Source: Buxus sempervirens
Taxonomy: Eukaryota; Streptophyta; Magnoliopsida; Buxales; Buxaceae
DNA length: 64,000 nt
Assembly (NCBI GenBank): GCA_947561395.2
Contig: OX387184.1
Location: 44,748,932-44,812,931, forward strand
Direction: 5' to 3'
Each line of letters starts with the position of its first letter. Positions within the stretch are counted from its first letter, which is position 1. Both the position numbers and the translations under genes were made by a program. Under the pieces are notes generated by a model that saw nothing but the letters and a program-made list of their open reading frames with translations, was not told the origin of the DNA and did not search any database. Positions 36,060 through 47,802 of the stretch are shown here, one piece after another.

Positions 36060-36767
36060 ATAACGGTGGAACATCTCCACAGCCTTCTCAGCTACTTCAA
36101 CAGTACTCTGTCACAAACCCAAATCCACAACTTTGATCAGTATCCCTGTTGTAAATTACCTATTAAATTACCTATGACAATGAGCAGGGGTTGAACAATC
36201 TGAATCAACATCTTACAAGCACCCCACCCTCTCCAACCAAGAAATATGAGGAAATTCAAATAGTAACGAACACTTTACCTCGGCAATCTCGACAACTCCG
36301 GCTTGATCGAAGAACTGGGCTAATTTCTCACTGTCCAAGTCAAAAGGTAAATAACCAACGAAAAGCTTCGCCTCTTCGAAGACTCCTCGCTCTCATCTAC
36401 AAATCCGTCACCAATGCTCTCTTCCCCATCTTCAGCGGCACTACCTTCTGTCTCCTCTTCTCCCTCATTTTTGAAATTGGAAACACGAGCTTCCGTCTCT
36501 TCAACTTCGCCCTCTTCCTCTTGTTGAGCCCAGTCGGATGTCTGCGCAACAAAAGCCACCGCAGTCAACAAGAAATTTTGCTTTTCTGTAGAAACCAATG
36601 AAGGAAATGAAGAAGAGGACGAGAGACGAAGAAGTTTAATGGGCTTCGACGGAAGAGAGAGAAAAGGGTATGAGCTTTTGTTGTCTGTGTGAAGAAGTGC
36701 GACGAGAGGTTTTGCATTGAAGAGAAAATAAAGAGTTATTACAAAAATACCATCCAACAAAAAACGG
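36060..36767 (-). pseudogene. Chloroplast ribonucleoprotein (cpRNP, 28-31 kDa type) pseudogene, two exons left
   Basis: The parent family are nuclear-encoded, plastid-targeted RNA-binding proteins with an acidic linker and two RRMs. Exon 1 (to 36279, minus strand) encodes LSLPSKPIKLLRLSSSSSFP, the acidic DWAQQEEEGEVEE stretch, then, after a one-base frame change near 36355-36370, the RRM1 start [10 protein letters not shown]. It ends at a good donor (GAG|GTAAAG). Exon 2 (36060-36159) has an AG acceptor, encodes VIYNRDTDQSCGFGFVT, lacks two bases just after it, continues STVEVAEKAVEMFHRY and ends at GTAAGT. No exon for the rest of RRM1 or RRM2 follows leftward. Two frame breaks plus loss of the C-terminal half make it a pseudogene. 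No reliable original start was identified. Confidence 0.8.
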
Positions 36768-36914
36768 TTCATCGTTTTCAAAAACGAAATTTTTCGGTTT
36801 TTGAAAACCGGGTTATTTTTCAACCGTTTCTCTGAAAAACAGTTTGAAATTTCTTGCAATCAAATACGTTTTCATTTTTTGTTTCCAAAAACCAAAAAAC
36901 TGTGTTCAAACACG
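36768..36914. other. AT-rich spacer with a short inverted AAAACG/CGGTTTTTGAAAACCG region
   Basis: Near 36760-36815 the sequence repeats GTTTTTGAAAACGA-like phrases in both orientations. No gene. Confidence 0.4.
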
Positions 36915-39005
36915 TTACGAAACACCCCCTCCTACTTTAACGATTAGACCTTTGTTCATTAAAATTCATATGGACAGTATTCCAATGAATATGGTCTTAG
37001 TCGATAATGGTTTGGCCGTAAACATCCTACCGGCCTAAGAGCCATGAAAAAATCACACAAAAATTCTTCAGACATAATTATCAATGTAACGATCAGTAAT
37101 TTTGTACGAGGAATTTTACACACCAAGGGAATCCTTCCAATTGAATTAACAGTTGGGAGTAAGCCGGCCCTGTTGGCCTTCTTCGTGGTGGAATCAACCT
37201 TGGGACACGACACATTATTAGGAAGGGCTTGGATTCACTCCACCTGGTTTGTGCCATCATCCTTGCACCAGTCTCTCATTTTCTAGAATTAGGAGGAAGT
37301 CGAAGAAGTGAAAGCCGACGATCGGCCATTTCCAGCCTACTCCAACACCATCCATGATTCATTGTATGAAGAAAGGGTAGGCCCCATTTCCTTGACTGGA
37401 CAATATAAGTTCAGATAACCAACTAGAATCATATCAACTGTCCAATACAATGTCGACTAGAAAGGAGGACAGAAGAAGGTATAAGGTAGCCTTAGGCGAA
37501 TGACGGCCTACATACAAGAATGGAAGTTGCAAGAGATGGAAATTCCCAAAAGGTCAAAGATGAAGTTTCGACAAGGTTTTCGCCGAACTCATTAAGGAGA
37601 AGATAACCTAACAGTCTATGATCAGGAAGAGATATCCATCAATGATCTCCAGGCCACTCCGGCTAAGCTGAAAGATCGACTTGAAGGCAGAGACTCAAGA
37701 CCTGCTTGAGGAAATCATTATGGGTATTAAAAACGACCTAAAACCATTGAACATCAACAAGCTCTTACTGCCCAACATGAAGGCAAAATTGAAGGATCTT
37801 TTGGCTAAATACTCGGACTATTTTTCTTGGCATTACTACAAGATGCCAGGGCTTGATCTCAGGATTGTAGCATCAGATACCTATCAAACCGGATTTTGAT
37901 CCACCCAAATAGCCTCCTTGAAGGATGTTACCCAAGGTTATTTACAAGTTAAAAGATGAAATAGAGCAGCTATTAAATGCAGGTTTTATTCGGCCAATCC
38001 TATATACGGAATGGCTGTCAAATAGTGTGCCTATTATTAAAAAGAAATGAACAATCAGAGTTTGTAATGGTTTCCAAAATTTAAATATTGCAACTTTGAA
38101 AGACGAACATCTTATAGCAATAGCAGACTCATTAATTGATAATGCATCCAAACATAATGTTTCATCTTTTATGGACCATCATTCGGGATACAATCAAATC
38201 TTTATTGCTAAACAAAATATTGCAAAGACAACATTTATATGTCTCGGTTTATTGGGAATCTGTTGGCGGATGGTTTGCCGTTTGGCTTGAAAAATGCGAG
38301 GGCCACTTATCAAAGAGCAATAAACCTTATTTTTCATGACATGATTGGGCAAATCTTGGAGGTTTACATTGATGATGTCATGGTTAAGCCCCATGATGAG
38401 CTTGATCATTTGGGGTATTTGAAAGGTTTAAGAAATTATAACCTGAAGATGAACCCCTGAAAGTGTGCTTTCAGCTTTTGGGGTCTCGGTTGGAAACGTT
38501 TTAGGATTTCTCATCCACCAAAGAAGAACAGAGGTTGATACTAAAAATGCTAAAACAGTGATTGAAACCCAGAGAAATTTCCCTAGGAGATTCATATTTA
38601 ATTTGGCCGGTAAGACCTATGTCTTTTATTCTTTGTTGAAGTTAAAAGGCAAGGAAAAATTTATCTAGAGGGCATTTGGAGATATTAAAAGGTATCTATC
38701 AAAATCCCCAGTACTCGTTCCCCATAGAAAAGGAATGGCCGTTAAAATTGTATACTTCAGTGGCCGAAGAGTCTATCAATGCGCTGCTGGCATAAGATAA
38801 TGATCAGAACCATGAACATGCCAATATGCCGATCTTTATGTGAGATACTAGTCCTTTACATAAGAAGTTGCCAAAGCTCCACCATCCACATCAAAGTTTA
38901 TCACGGCAGACATCTGTGCTGCAAACTTACTTTGGAGACATTGTTGAGATTGGGCATTATGTATTTTTCATTGTTATCAATCTTGGTCATCGCTATTTCT
39001 CATTA
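36915..39005 (+). mobile_element. Eroded Ty3/Gypsy pol fragment (protease and reverse transcriptase)
   Basis: Fossil with recognisable retropepsin-region motifs (VLVDNGLAVNILPA at about 36990-37037, then TLGHDTLLGRAWIH near 37195-37240) and reverse transcriptase motifs (YIDDVMVKPHDELDHL at about 38370, VGNVLGFLIHQR near 38490). The order is that of Ty3/Gypsy pol. It is heavily broken, with many breaks across all frames, and has no LTRs that I can identify, so it looks old. It lies between the ribonucleoprotein pseudogene and the SINE. Confidence 0.75.
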
Positions 39006-39065
39006 AGGATTGTTTCCTACACGTATAATATGTTATTATGTAAATAAAAAATGTAAGCTATGGAG

Positions 39066-39068
<3 letters not shown>

Positions 39069-39098
<30 letters not shown>
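39069..39098. repeat. (CT)n microsatellite
   Basis: About fourteen CT dinucleotides directly before the SINE-like sequence. Confidence 0.9.
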
Positions 39099-39101
<3 letters not shown>

Positions 39102-39217
39102 AAAAGTCGCAGGTTTAAGTCACAGAAAACAGCCTCTTCACTTGCGGAGGTAAGGCTGTGTACATCAGATCCTCGCTAGACCCCGCATAGTGGCGGGAGC
39201 CTCATGCATTGGCCCTT
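39098..39217 (+). mobile_element. Au-like SINE, 5' end replaced by (CT)n
   Basis: GTCGCAGGTTTAAGTCAC holds a tRNA-type B-box. It is followed by AACAGCCTCTTCACTTGCGG, GGTAAGGCTGTGTACA, a CCCCGCATAGTGGCGGGAGC hairpin and a GCATTGGCCCTTCTT end, the order known for the plant Au SINE family. The A-box part is not visible, apparently lost into the CT microsatellite. No clear target duplication. Confidence 0.75.
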
Positions 39218-39993
39218 CTTCATTCTCTTATCTTTACTTAATGTGCTCCTATAGTTATTTGTGCCCAAGCATGATGTTTTTGAATCACATGCCATCAAAT
39301 GCCATCAGCAAGTTTCCATTGGTGACCTTTCAACAAATTCTGTTGACACAGATCATATAACTTTGTCCAGAAAGAAAGGGAGCGAGCAAACCTGGGATGC
39401 TCATTCATGCAGACCAAAAAGATTATTTAGAAGTGGGTGAATTCTGCAATGCACCTGAGAAGTTGCCAACCATGGATGATTGGAAAAAAGACTCAAATAT
39501 TCAAAAGATGAAAGGTTCACTGAAAAGGAGCAGGAAAAGACATGGCCTTCAGGCACTAGAACAGGTGAAATCTTTGAAGATGGTAAGCTTCAAACTGTCT
39601 GTAGACCTTATCAACAAGGAAGTTCCTTCTCGAAATGATATCATATGTCTTTAGCCTTCTCCCATGAAGATTAAAGACCCTAATATTTGTAGATTCTTCA
39701 CATCTAGAGGTGCAGGGTTTTGTAAAAATCCTTACATTGAACATATTGCTGGAATCAGATGATAGTGGTCTTTGTTTCAATTTAGAAATCACAGTTATCA
39801 TTTAAAGGACTTTTGGGCTACAGCTACACGACTACCACCTAGATAAGAAATGATTAAAATCTTAATATTTTGTGAATTTGAAAACTTTAGGAGAGAAGTG
39901 ATGTAATGTGATAAGGCTTATTTTAAATTTCTAGCAATTTGGAACTTTGCTTGCATATGGAATTTGATTCTTATAGCATCTGATTCTTAAACC
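39218..39993 (+). other. Unassigned region; possible remnant of a CCCH zinc-finger gene
   Basis: An open frame at 39397-39654 begins MLIHADQKDYLEVGEF and is followed by Lys/Arg-rich KRSRKRHG. In another frame near 39585-39675 the sequence reads TVCRPYQQG, and later AFSHE; near 39680-39750 it reads NICRFFTSRG. These resemble CCCH zinc-finger repeats (C-R-x-Y-x-x-G ... F-S-H) but key cysteines are absent and stops intervene. It may be a decayed exon. I am not confident of the family. Confidence 0.25.
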
Positions 39994-41018
39994 TTTTTTT
40001 TTATCAGTAATCAAAGAGCAATATTATAAATATTTAGAAAAGATTACAAAGTACACTTGTGTACCAGGAGACGAACTAATTATTAGCCCAGAACTACAGA
40101 AAACAACCCAATAAGATCATCATCCAGACCTCTACCCCACTCCCAACTCAAAAAACATGTTGCAGATCAGAAAATCTTCGATGGGAATGTTAGCACCCAT
40201 CGGCTGGCATGACACCCAGCTTGTCCCTTTCCTTTCCATATTCTAAAAAATCTGTTCCAACGTTGTCCCTTTCCTTTCCATATTCTAAAAAATCCTCCTG
40301 TTTCTTTCTTTCCAGATCACCCAAGAAACAGACAGCTGAAGGGATTGAGTTCCATATTAAGTCTTCAACAGATTTCCTTTCCCTCCCCGAGTTCCATATT
40401 AAGTCTTCAACAGATTTCCTTTCCCTCCTCCCCCACGCTTCAAGAACTTGTCTTACCTCTTTAGGTTGAACCCATGATATTCCTAGCTTTTGGTAGATCA
40501 AGCCCCATAACTTTGTAGCACCTTTACAATGGACTAATAAGTGAGCAACATTTTCTTCCTCTTCTTTACAAATGCAGAACCTATTTTGGAGTTGTCATCC
40601 CATACTTTTCAAGTAATCCAATGTTAATATCTTATCGAGGGCAGCAATCCATATAAAGAATGTCACTTTGCTGGGAATTAGGTTTGACCAGATTCCTTCA
40701 GACACCCGGGACTCCATACCTAAAGAGTTAAGATCTACAAAAGCTGATTTAACTGAAAACACTCCAGACTTCCCTTTTGACCATACCCTTATATCTTCCT
40801 CCAGCCCCACTTCAGCATTATAAAGTTCCCCCAACATTTCTTTATAATTGTTGATTTCCCAATCCAGCAAATTCCTCATTAAGTTCACATTCCAAACAAT
40901 TCCAGCATCAGTTCTAGTAGTATAATCACAAATCAATGCATCCTTGCTTCTGCATATATTGTACAAAAGCTGGTTTAACTGAAAACACTCCAGACTTCCC
41001 TTTTGACCATACCCTTAA
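39994..41018 (-). mobile_element. 5'-truncated antisense L1-type LINE with 13-bp TSD
   Basis: The tail reads as a T-run at 39994-40002 on the plus strand, and the reverse strand ends TTACTGATAAAAAAA. The minus frame 40595-40966 encodes the post-RT region (AGIVWNVNLMRNLLDWEINN, then IPSKVTFFIWIAALDKILTL), closely related to the LINE at 27009-28580. ATCTGATTCTTAA (39978-39990) and ATCTAATTCTTAA (41019-41031) are a target duplication with one difference. The element holds two short tandem duplications (40220-40293 and 40348-40428) and a copied internal segment at its 5' end. Confidence 0.87.
40969..41018. repeat. Internal LINE segment copied at the 5' junction
   Basis: AACTGAAAACACTCCAGACT and flanking bases occur at about 40741-40795 and again at 40969-41018 in the same direction, with two or three differences. 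The second copy forms the exact 5' (right-hand) end of the LINE insertion, next to the target duplication. Confidence 0.85.
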
Positions 41019-41031
41019 ATCTAATTCTTAA

Positions 41032-41988
41032 TCTTTTAAACAAATATGTTCTAACTATTTATTGTAATAAGTGAAATATGTAAAGATTAGTGATGGAAGA
41101 ATTTATTTGTAACTCCAAATTGACAAGGTTCAAACCCTGACCATTTTGAATAGGACTTTGATCAAAAAGGTATCTCATGTCATGGTTTTCATCCACATTG
41201 GATTCATTTACTCAAGATTTGTATAAAAATACTAAACTTTTTTTGTTCTATGAATAAATGCTAACTTATTCTTCTTAATGGGCACTTGCCAAAAAGTACA
41301 ATAAAAAATAAAATAAAAGATTAATTGTCATTAGATCATTACATATCATGCAAAAACATCACTTCTCACACCTTACTCCCATATATGTAATAGAATGAAC
41401 CATTTTTTCATAATTGGATGCCCTAGTGCAATAGTTCTGTGCACAACCATCATTTACACCTAGGCATGGATCTCTAAGTCTGAACTATCAAGTCTCAACG
41501 CAGAAACTTACAGGCTACACCATTCTTCACCATATTCAAGTGAATACAGGATACAAAAGGAGAATATTAAAGGCCCATCAAGCCTAAGAAGCATATTGGA
41601 GATCTACGCCCCCGCACCCCGCACACCCCCCCAAGTCAACTCAGTATCAGTTTACCATCTGGTGAACTTCTAAACTCCCAACTCCAAGTCAAACACAATA
41701 AGGAAACCACATTTCAAAAGATTTAACGTTGAATCATTCATTGTTAACGAAAACTCATAGGTCACTGCTAATAGACAAATTGAATAAAAAGAAACAGCTC
41801 TTCATAATCATCCATGATATAAAAGGTGTAATTAATTTTAGATCATTCATATGAAGAAAATTGCCCAAAAAAACACATATTGATCAATATTAAATGCTAC
41901 AAACTTACAAAAATCTGTGATCATCCTACCACTAACCCACTTACAGAAGAAACAAAACATACCTGCTTGATCAACACTCAATCACACT
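41032..41988. other. Spacer downstream of NIP7
   Basis: AT-rich, with a C-rich patch at 41609-41632. It should contain the NIP7 3' untranslated region nearest 41988. No other feature is supported. Confidence 0.4.
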
Positions 41989-42552
41989 TCAAAGGTCATC
42001 CTCCATTCTCAAATACTCCCCAATATCAGCCTGATGAAGCACAACAATCCCATTTGGATCCAACTTCCTACAGTCCTGAGTTGATTTTGCAGCAATCCCA
42101 AATCCCAATGGTACATCAGACATGGAAAACACAACCACCCCATCACCGGCAGCCGTGTTCTCTGTAATTCTCCCCAATCCACCTTTCAGAACATGATTAC
42201 CGTACAGAAACGACATCTCTGAAGTGGGTTTCAACCAAACCTTGTGCTTTGCATTAATGGCCAGCAGATCAAGACATTGTACGGTTAGATGAAAACTACC
42301 CCCTTTAGTGAACTTGCCAATGCAAGTGCCAAGGGAGACAAGCTTATCTCTACCAATGTTGGTTGCACGCTTGACTAGGGATTCACTGACATAATAGACT
42401 CTATTCTTCTGAAGGCGAAAGCAGTAACGCCCAGGCTTTTCATCTGGACCTTCATGAGAAGGGTTTTCAACAATGTTCTTGAGGTTGTTGCCTGTGAACT
42501 TGAAGAGTTTTTCAAACACAGCTGTGGTCTCCTTCTCGTCCAAAGGTCTCAT
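41989..42552 (-). CDS. NIP7: 60S ribosome subunit biogenesis protein NIP7
   Basis: A 187-residue uninterrupted frame starting [19 protein letters not shown] and ending near [12 protein letters not shown]. This is highly recognisable as NIP7, a nucleolar protein needed for 27S pre-rRNA processing and 60S subunit assembly in yeast and humans. Family members are about 180 residues, so this is full length. The N-terminal domain (about 1-90) contains [19 protein letters not shown]. The C-terminal PUA RNA-binding domain (about 95-175) contains [20 protein letters not shown] and [20 protein letters not shown]. The coding region is intronless here. Four bases upstream of the ATG is an AG acceptor (CTACAG, 42557-42562), implying an intron in the leader. 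No damage is seen. Confidence 0.96.
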   Translation of the reverse strand: MRPLDEKETTAVFEKLFKFTGNNLKNIVENPSHEGPDEKPGRYCFRLQKNRVYYVSESLVKRATNIGRDKLVSLGTCIGKFTKGGSFHLTVQCLDLLAINAKHKVWLKPTSEMSFLYGNHVLKGGLGRITENTAAGDGVVVFSMSDVPLGFGIAAKSTQDCRKLDPNGIVVLHQADIGEYLRMEDDL

Positions 42553-42556
42553 CTCT

Positions 42557-45500
42557 CTGTAGGCATCAGAGTTTTTATTGGAAATAGAAAACCATTAATA
42601 TGTTATCCATGACGATGAAGTGGGTAAAATGAGAAGCTAGTCAGAAACAGATCCTTAAGACAATTTGACAAGAAAAAAAAAGGGGAATAAAAGCAGGGTT
42701 CAATTTGTCAAAACATGATGCAGACCATTTTCATTTTTCAATCACATATGATTATAATTGCAGATATTACATAACAACACACTTTTACACTTAAGAATTA
42801 GTGACTAAAGAATAATTCAGCATGAGTTTGCAACAGGTTGGGAAGGTTGTCTATAAAAACCCAATCAACACTCATTCCTAAATATACTATAAGTTTCATT
42901 GAGAGAAGGGGATTGAGGATTATCTCTGTGTTTCCTTTCATGGCACTACTTCATTAGTACTTTAAGTAACCCTTTAAAGGGTATTACCAAAAGGAATCTG
43001 TTGGTCTAGCAAACTAAATTAGTCCTCCTTCAGGCTGCAAACCCAGACAACTGAACCAACAGAAATTAAACATGACTGGTGATTAATAACTGATCTTAAG
43101 CTCGTCTTAGTCTGTATTATTTTAGAGGCTATAAGAATTGGAAAATGACAATCGTTAAGAGATCTCCTCCTTGCCTCAAGGAGGTAAGCAAGCAAACATT
43201 CAAACTTAGTGGATTTTACATCCAATTGAAAGGTACCAACCATCAAAGATTCCAACAAAAGAGCAAATGGAATTGTCTTCGCACGCCAAAAACTATCTGC
43301 TCTGAAACATCCATTTGATATACATTTTTCCTTTCTGGGAAAGGTAAGCAGTTCCCAATATGCTGTATCAAAATCTGTAGAAAGAAAGATTTCAATTTTC
43401 ATTTTGTCTCAAGCACTCAAGCCAAAAATTTTTGGTTCTTGGGCCAGTCAAAAAGAAGTGTGCAGGTAATTTTGACAAAAAAACATGAAATTTGAAAAAG
43501 AACAAAAACGGGGGGAAGAAGAAAATGAACATATAGACCTTTGTCAGTCTTTTTCTTCTTCTTTTGTCTCTATTTCCAACCTCTAGGGCTTCCTTCCAGG
43601 TCTTTTGTTTAGTCCATAAATGAGCTGAGATGCATAATAATGGCTCATGGGCCACATCCATAACTGTTTCTAGACCATATAGAAAGTCCATTTTTATCTA
43701 TTAATTTCTATATTGATAAAAATACCTTTGAAGTAAAAAAATTTAAAACCTATAAATATTAGATTATAGGTTGCATTTCCTTTTTTCCTTTTGGCATATG
43801 ATAAACTCATGAACAAGGACAAGCTACTCATTTTTTTTGGTATATAAACATAAAATTTTAAATTCATAAAATAAGTTTAGAAGGTATAAAATTCTTTATG
43901 TTTATAGCAAAACAAATAACCTTCATATCAATTGATGGACCATCTTTTAAAATCAACTTATCCTCATAATCAAAACACACATCAATCCAAAGTCTTTTAA
44001 ACGAATTATAATTTGGATATACATATCCGTTAGTAATTTTTATCTAATTATAAAATAATTGTTACTGTTTGTTAATTATCTAACTATAATATTGCATGTG
44101 TAACCTGATATATAAAAATTTGATATCTACTCATATATTTTATTTGATGTATACATTTTTATTCTTTCGATGGTTTCAACAGGCCAATTAATTTAATCCT
44201 TTGGCAAAAATGGTCCGACAACAAAGACAAAATAAAGCTATTGTGACAAATTAAAAACATTTGTATCATTTTATCTTATTTATACACAAATATAACATAC
44301 TTGTATAATATCTATAAAAGCGAGGCCAATTTCCATATCCAGAAGAAATGTATCATAACAGAAATAAAGGAAGGATATTTATTGCAATAAAAAAAATGTA
44401 AAAAGATGGCCATTTATGGAGTGATGACAAATGCCTTGATAAGAAGTGGCATGATCTATTATCAAAATGAAAAAATGTTGCATCAAGTAACAGATAACAA
44501 ATACACTATCAAGAATAGTAATGATCTCCGTAATAGCTGATGTGGTTTAATTTGAATGAATAGATATTAAATGTTTTGAAAAAAATGCCTTAAAAGAAAC
44601 ACTAGCGCTTTGGCATTTTTTTTTCTCAAAACAAATAAAGCGCATGTGTGTATGTTGTGTTGTGTATTTGTGTGTGTACAATAGCTACATGTCCAATTTC
44701 TTGACTCTTGCCTTGCTACTCAGCTTAAGAAAAGTCATATTAAGTTTCTTGTATTGCAGGATTGTCTGCTTTATCTTTTTCATAGCCATCTCAATTATAA
44801 CGATGCATTTTTTATAATTTTCAATCTGTCCCTATTCTTCATTTTCAAATGGACTAACGAGTACGGAATTTCTTAAAAAAGATAAAAAATAATAAAAAGA
44901 GAAGGAAGGAAAATGATTTAAGTTACTTGTCACTTGTAGCTTTGTGTTTCTAAAACTCTACTTAGAGCTCCATGGTGTATCTTTACTTACTCGAAAAAAT
45001 TTTTTATAAGCTCATTGTCTTTCTAATATTTGAAAACCCTAATTAAGATTACATAAACACTAGGTCTTTCTAAAAATTTTTTATAAGCTCAAAACAGAGC
45101 AACCTGCTGTTCAAGTTTATATGCTCTAGTGAAGTTCTAATTTGTTAGAGCCAACAATGTAATCCCACATACGTCTTACTGAGTATGATTAGTTATCAGA
45201 CTGTCATTCTTTTGAAAGGAGATTTCTTATTGCACCATGCACCGTGAGCAAGGAAATGCCAAATACATTTTCCAAGAATGATTCTTATTACACAAGATTC
45301 TAGAAAAGCCAAAAGACCAGATCTTCAAGCAGAAAAATATTGCATTTGAAAAGCAGTTTTTGAAAAAGAATACCTTTTTGACAGCTAAATAGGATTAAAT
45401 TTAACACCTATAGAACAAATCTTCAACTCAAAACCAACAAACCAAATCAAACTCAAAAGATAAAGGAAATCCAATAGTACCTACTGCAAGTAGGCGCTTG

Positions 45501-45560
45501 AATGCAGAACCACGAAGAGAGGAGTTGATTTAGAAAAAAACAGGAAAGGAGGAACAGCGA
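42557..45560 (-). promoter_or_regulatory. Probable NIP7 leader intron and first exon
   Basis: The acceptor CTACAG|AGAGATG lies just before the NIP7 start. On the minus strand a candidate donor GCAGTAG|GTACTATT is at 45480/45481, preceded by a pyrimidine-rich, T-rich stretch (45482-45560) that could be a leader exon. This would give an intron of about 2.9 kb. The minus-strand frames 43019-43402 and 43392-43691 (WTKQKTWKEALEVGNRDKRR and others) fall inside it. They match no family I know and may be decayed exons. The assignment of the first exon is inference. Confidence 0.4.
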
Positions 45561-46518
45561 ACGACAAGCAAAACCACGAGCTTTTGGGGGTTTGCAGATG
45601 CTTATGATTGAAATTTATCAAGCTGCCACAAGGAAGAAGGTAATTGATGCCTTCATTAGGGTTTGGAGGGAACAGCGTCCGGGATTTCCAGGAAACAGTA
45701 CGGGAAGGAAAGAAAAAAGAACGAAATATTTGGGGGAATTATTTGGAAAGTTACACGTACGTTTTGACCCTCAAAAAATCCGGGAAAAATGAGAATCAAA
45801 ATGCTTGATACAATCTAAATTCAACGAATTTGAAAAAAGGAGGAATTTCCTCATATGTGGAGTTTAAAGAAATGTTATGGAAATCATGGTTTTTAGATGA
45901 TTCTCAGTAACTGTTCACGATTTCTATCCAAGCAAAAACCCCCCCAGAAAAGAATTCGTAGCACTCATACAGCAGCTTCTGACGAAAATGAGATGATTTA
46001 ACAAATTTTTTATCATTTTCATCAAGCAAAACGAAATAAGGCTCAGAATATGGACACATCTAATGATTCACAGCTGTAAACAGCCTCCCAATCTACATAG
46101 AAATGGAGATTTCATGCTTCATTTGCGAATACATAAACGGAAAAGGATTATTTACTAGTCTAAAAAAACAAACAGGAACATTTGGTTTTTCAGTCCACGT
46201 CACTGAACTTCAAACAATAAGGAATCACAAAAATACTTTGGCCTTAAGAATCTTAGAAGAAGGGAAACCAAATTTGCAGATGTTAAAAGAATCGGACCTG
46301 TGGAAGAGAACGTTTGAGCAAATCTTGGAATTTCCACGATACGGACAGCAGTCACGGTTCTTCACTTTAGAGAGTTATGCTTTCACCTTAAAGGGCCATG
46401 GTAAGTTGGGCGGAGATTTCAAACAGTTTTTTACTTTTTCTTACTTGCAGAGAACCCCTCTTCTTCGATGCTATCTTTTTTCTTTGCTCTCTTGTCTCTC
46501 GCCCTCCCTGCTGAATTA
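45561..46518. other. Unassigned; possible NIP7 promoter side
   Basis: A plus-strand frame at 46103-46519 (138 residues) has no recognisable domain. On the minus strand, GCAAGTAAGA near 46445 could be a splice donor. I cannot support a gene. Confidence 0.3.
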
Positions 46519-46745
46519 GGGATGGCAACGGGCCCAGGCTGCTGTATAGAATGCTTCTTAAAAATAGAATTTATACATTAATAATATTTTTTACAAATAA
46601 TATGCAAAAAATAATATTTAAAATGTATTAAAAATAATATTTTTATATATGAAAGTCCGGTTTAGGGTCGGTTCAGATAAGCCCGTACTCACCCGTAACC
46701 AAATTTTAGGAATACCAAACCCTAACATAGGGAGGAGTGCCATCG
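46511..46745. mobile_element. Degenerate hAT-type MITE fragment
   Basis: TAGGGATGGCAACGGGCCCAGG at 46518-46540 has the opening of a very common plant hAT-derived MITE, and GGTCGGTTCAGATAAGCCCGTACTC (about 46667-46692) has its GC-rich inner style. A matching right terminus and duplication are not evident, so it is a fragment. Confidence 0.4.
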
Positions 46746-47006
46746 CTACTCCATCCCTACTTCTTCCTCTTGCACTTTTCCCTTTCCTCTTGCTTTTTTA
46801 TTTTTGTTTTCTTTCTTCTTCCCTTCTCCTTGTCAACGAGTGAGGTGGGAGAGGGTGCGGACACTCCCATAACATCATTTGAGTGAGATTGGGGAGGGTG
46901 CGCACACTCCATCACCTCATTTGATTTCTATTTATTTATTATTTTTTGCATCATTTTTATATTTCTTTTTTTTTTCTTTTCATCTTTTAATTTAAGCAAC
47001 AATAAT

Positions 47007-47794
47007 TAGCTATGGCAATTTCCGGCCCGGTCCGCCCAGCCCGACCCTCTCGGCCCTGTTTTAATAAGGCTTCGGCCTTATATTTAGGCCCATGGGGCTG
47101 GCCCGGCCTGGATTTTAAGAGCCCGTAATCTTTAGGGTGGCTTTGGGTGAATTTATTTTAGCCCAAATCAGCCTAGTTCGGCCCTATTAATATTATGTAC
47201 TAACAAACATAATTTTAGTCTCTCTTCGTCAATCTCCAACAAGACATCTTATCTGAAGTTAATTAGTTTAACATATTTTACATGTTTTGATGTATTTGGA
47301 TTGTGGGATTTAATTTACCTAGACAATATAGAAACTTTCCAGTGGCACATCTTATCTTTTGTTTGGTCATGTTTCTGTTACTCTTTTTTTAATTTTTTAT
47401 GTTTAGTTAATATAAGGATTCACCTAGACATGTATTCAAGTCTCATAAAAACAATTCTTATCAAATATATGTTAAATGTGCATAAGAATTTTTGTGCTTC
47501 AAAAATAGGACAATTTGTTAGTAAACGTGTGGCCTCATTTTCCTCTTTTGGGATTTAACTTAGGTCTCAAAATGTCTTGTTTTTGGTTTCATGATTGAAA
47601 AAAATTAATCATTTGTAAAAAAACCGGGCCAAATAGAGCTGGGCTTGGGCGACTCCACTTTTATTAGAGCTAGGCTTGGGCATGATTTTCAAGTCCAAAG
47701 TCAAGGCCGAGCCAGACTTGGGCAAGCCTTAAAGTGCTTATATGTGCTCTTAAGCCCAGCCCGAGCCCAGTCCAGCCTGACAAATTACCACCTA
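47007..47794. mobile_element. hAT-like non-autonomous element, 788 bp, 8-bp TSD
   Basis: ACAATAAT flanks the unit at 46999-47006 and 47795-47802. The left end TAGCTATGGCAATTTCCGGC and the reverse complement of the right end TAGGTGGTAATTTGTCAGGC are related. Both ends carry GCCCAGCCCGA-type GC-rich blocks (47030-47045 and 47755-47775). An 8-bp duplication with TAG..TGG.AATTT ends fits hAT. No transposase; the frames at 47301-47558 and 47645-47888 are incidental. Confidence 0.82.
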
Positions 47795-47802
47795 ACAATA
47801 AT

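Noticed and set aside
46103-46519. 138-residue plus-strand frame
   Set aside because: No domain or homolog recognised, no splice or promoter context; kept only as unassigned sequence.
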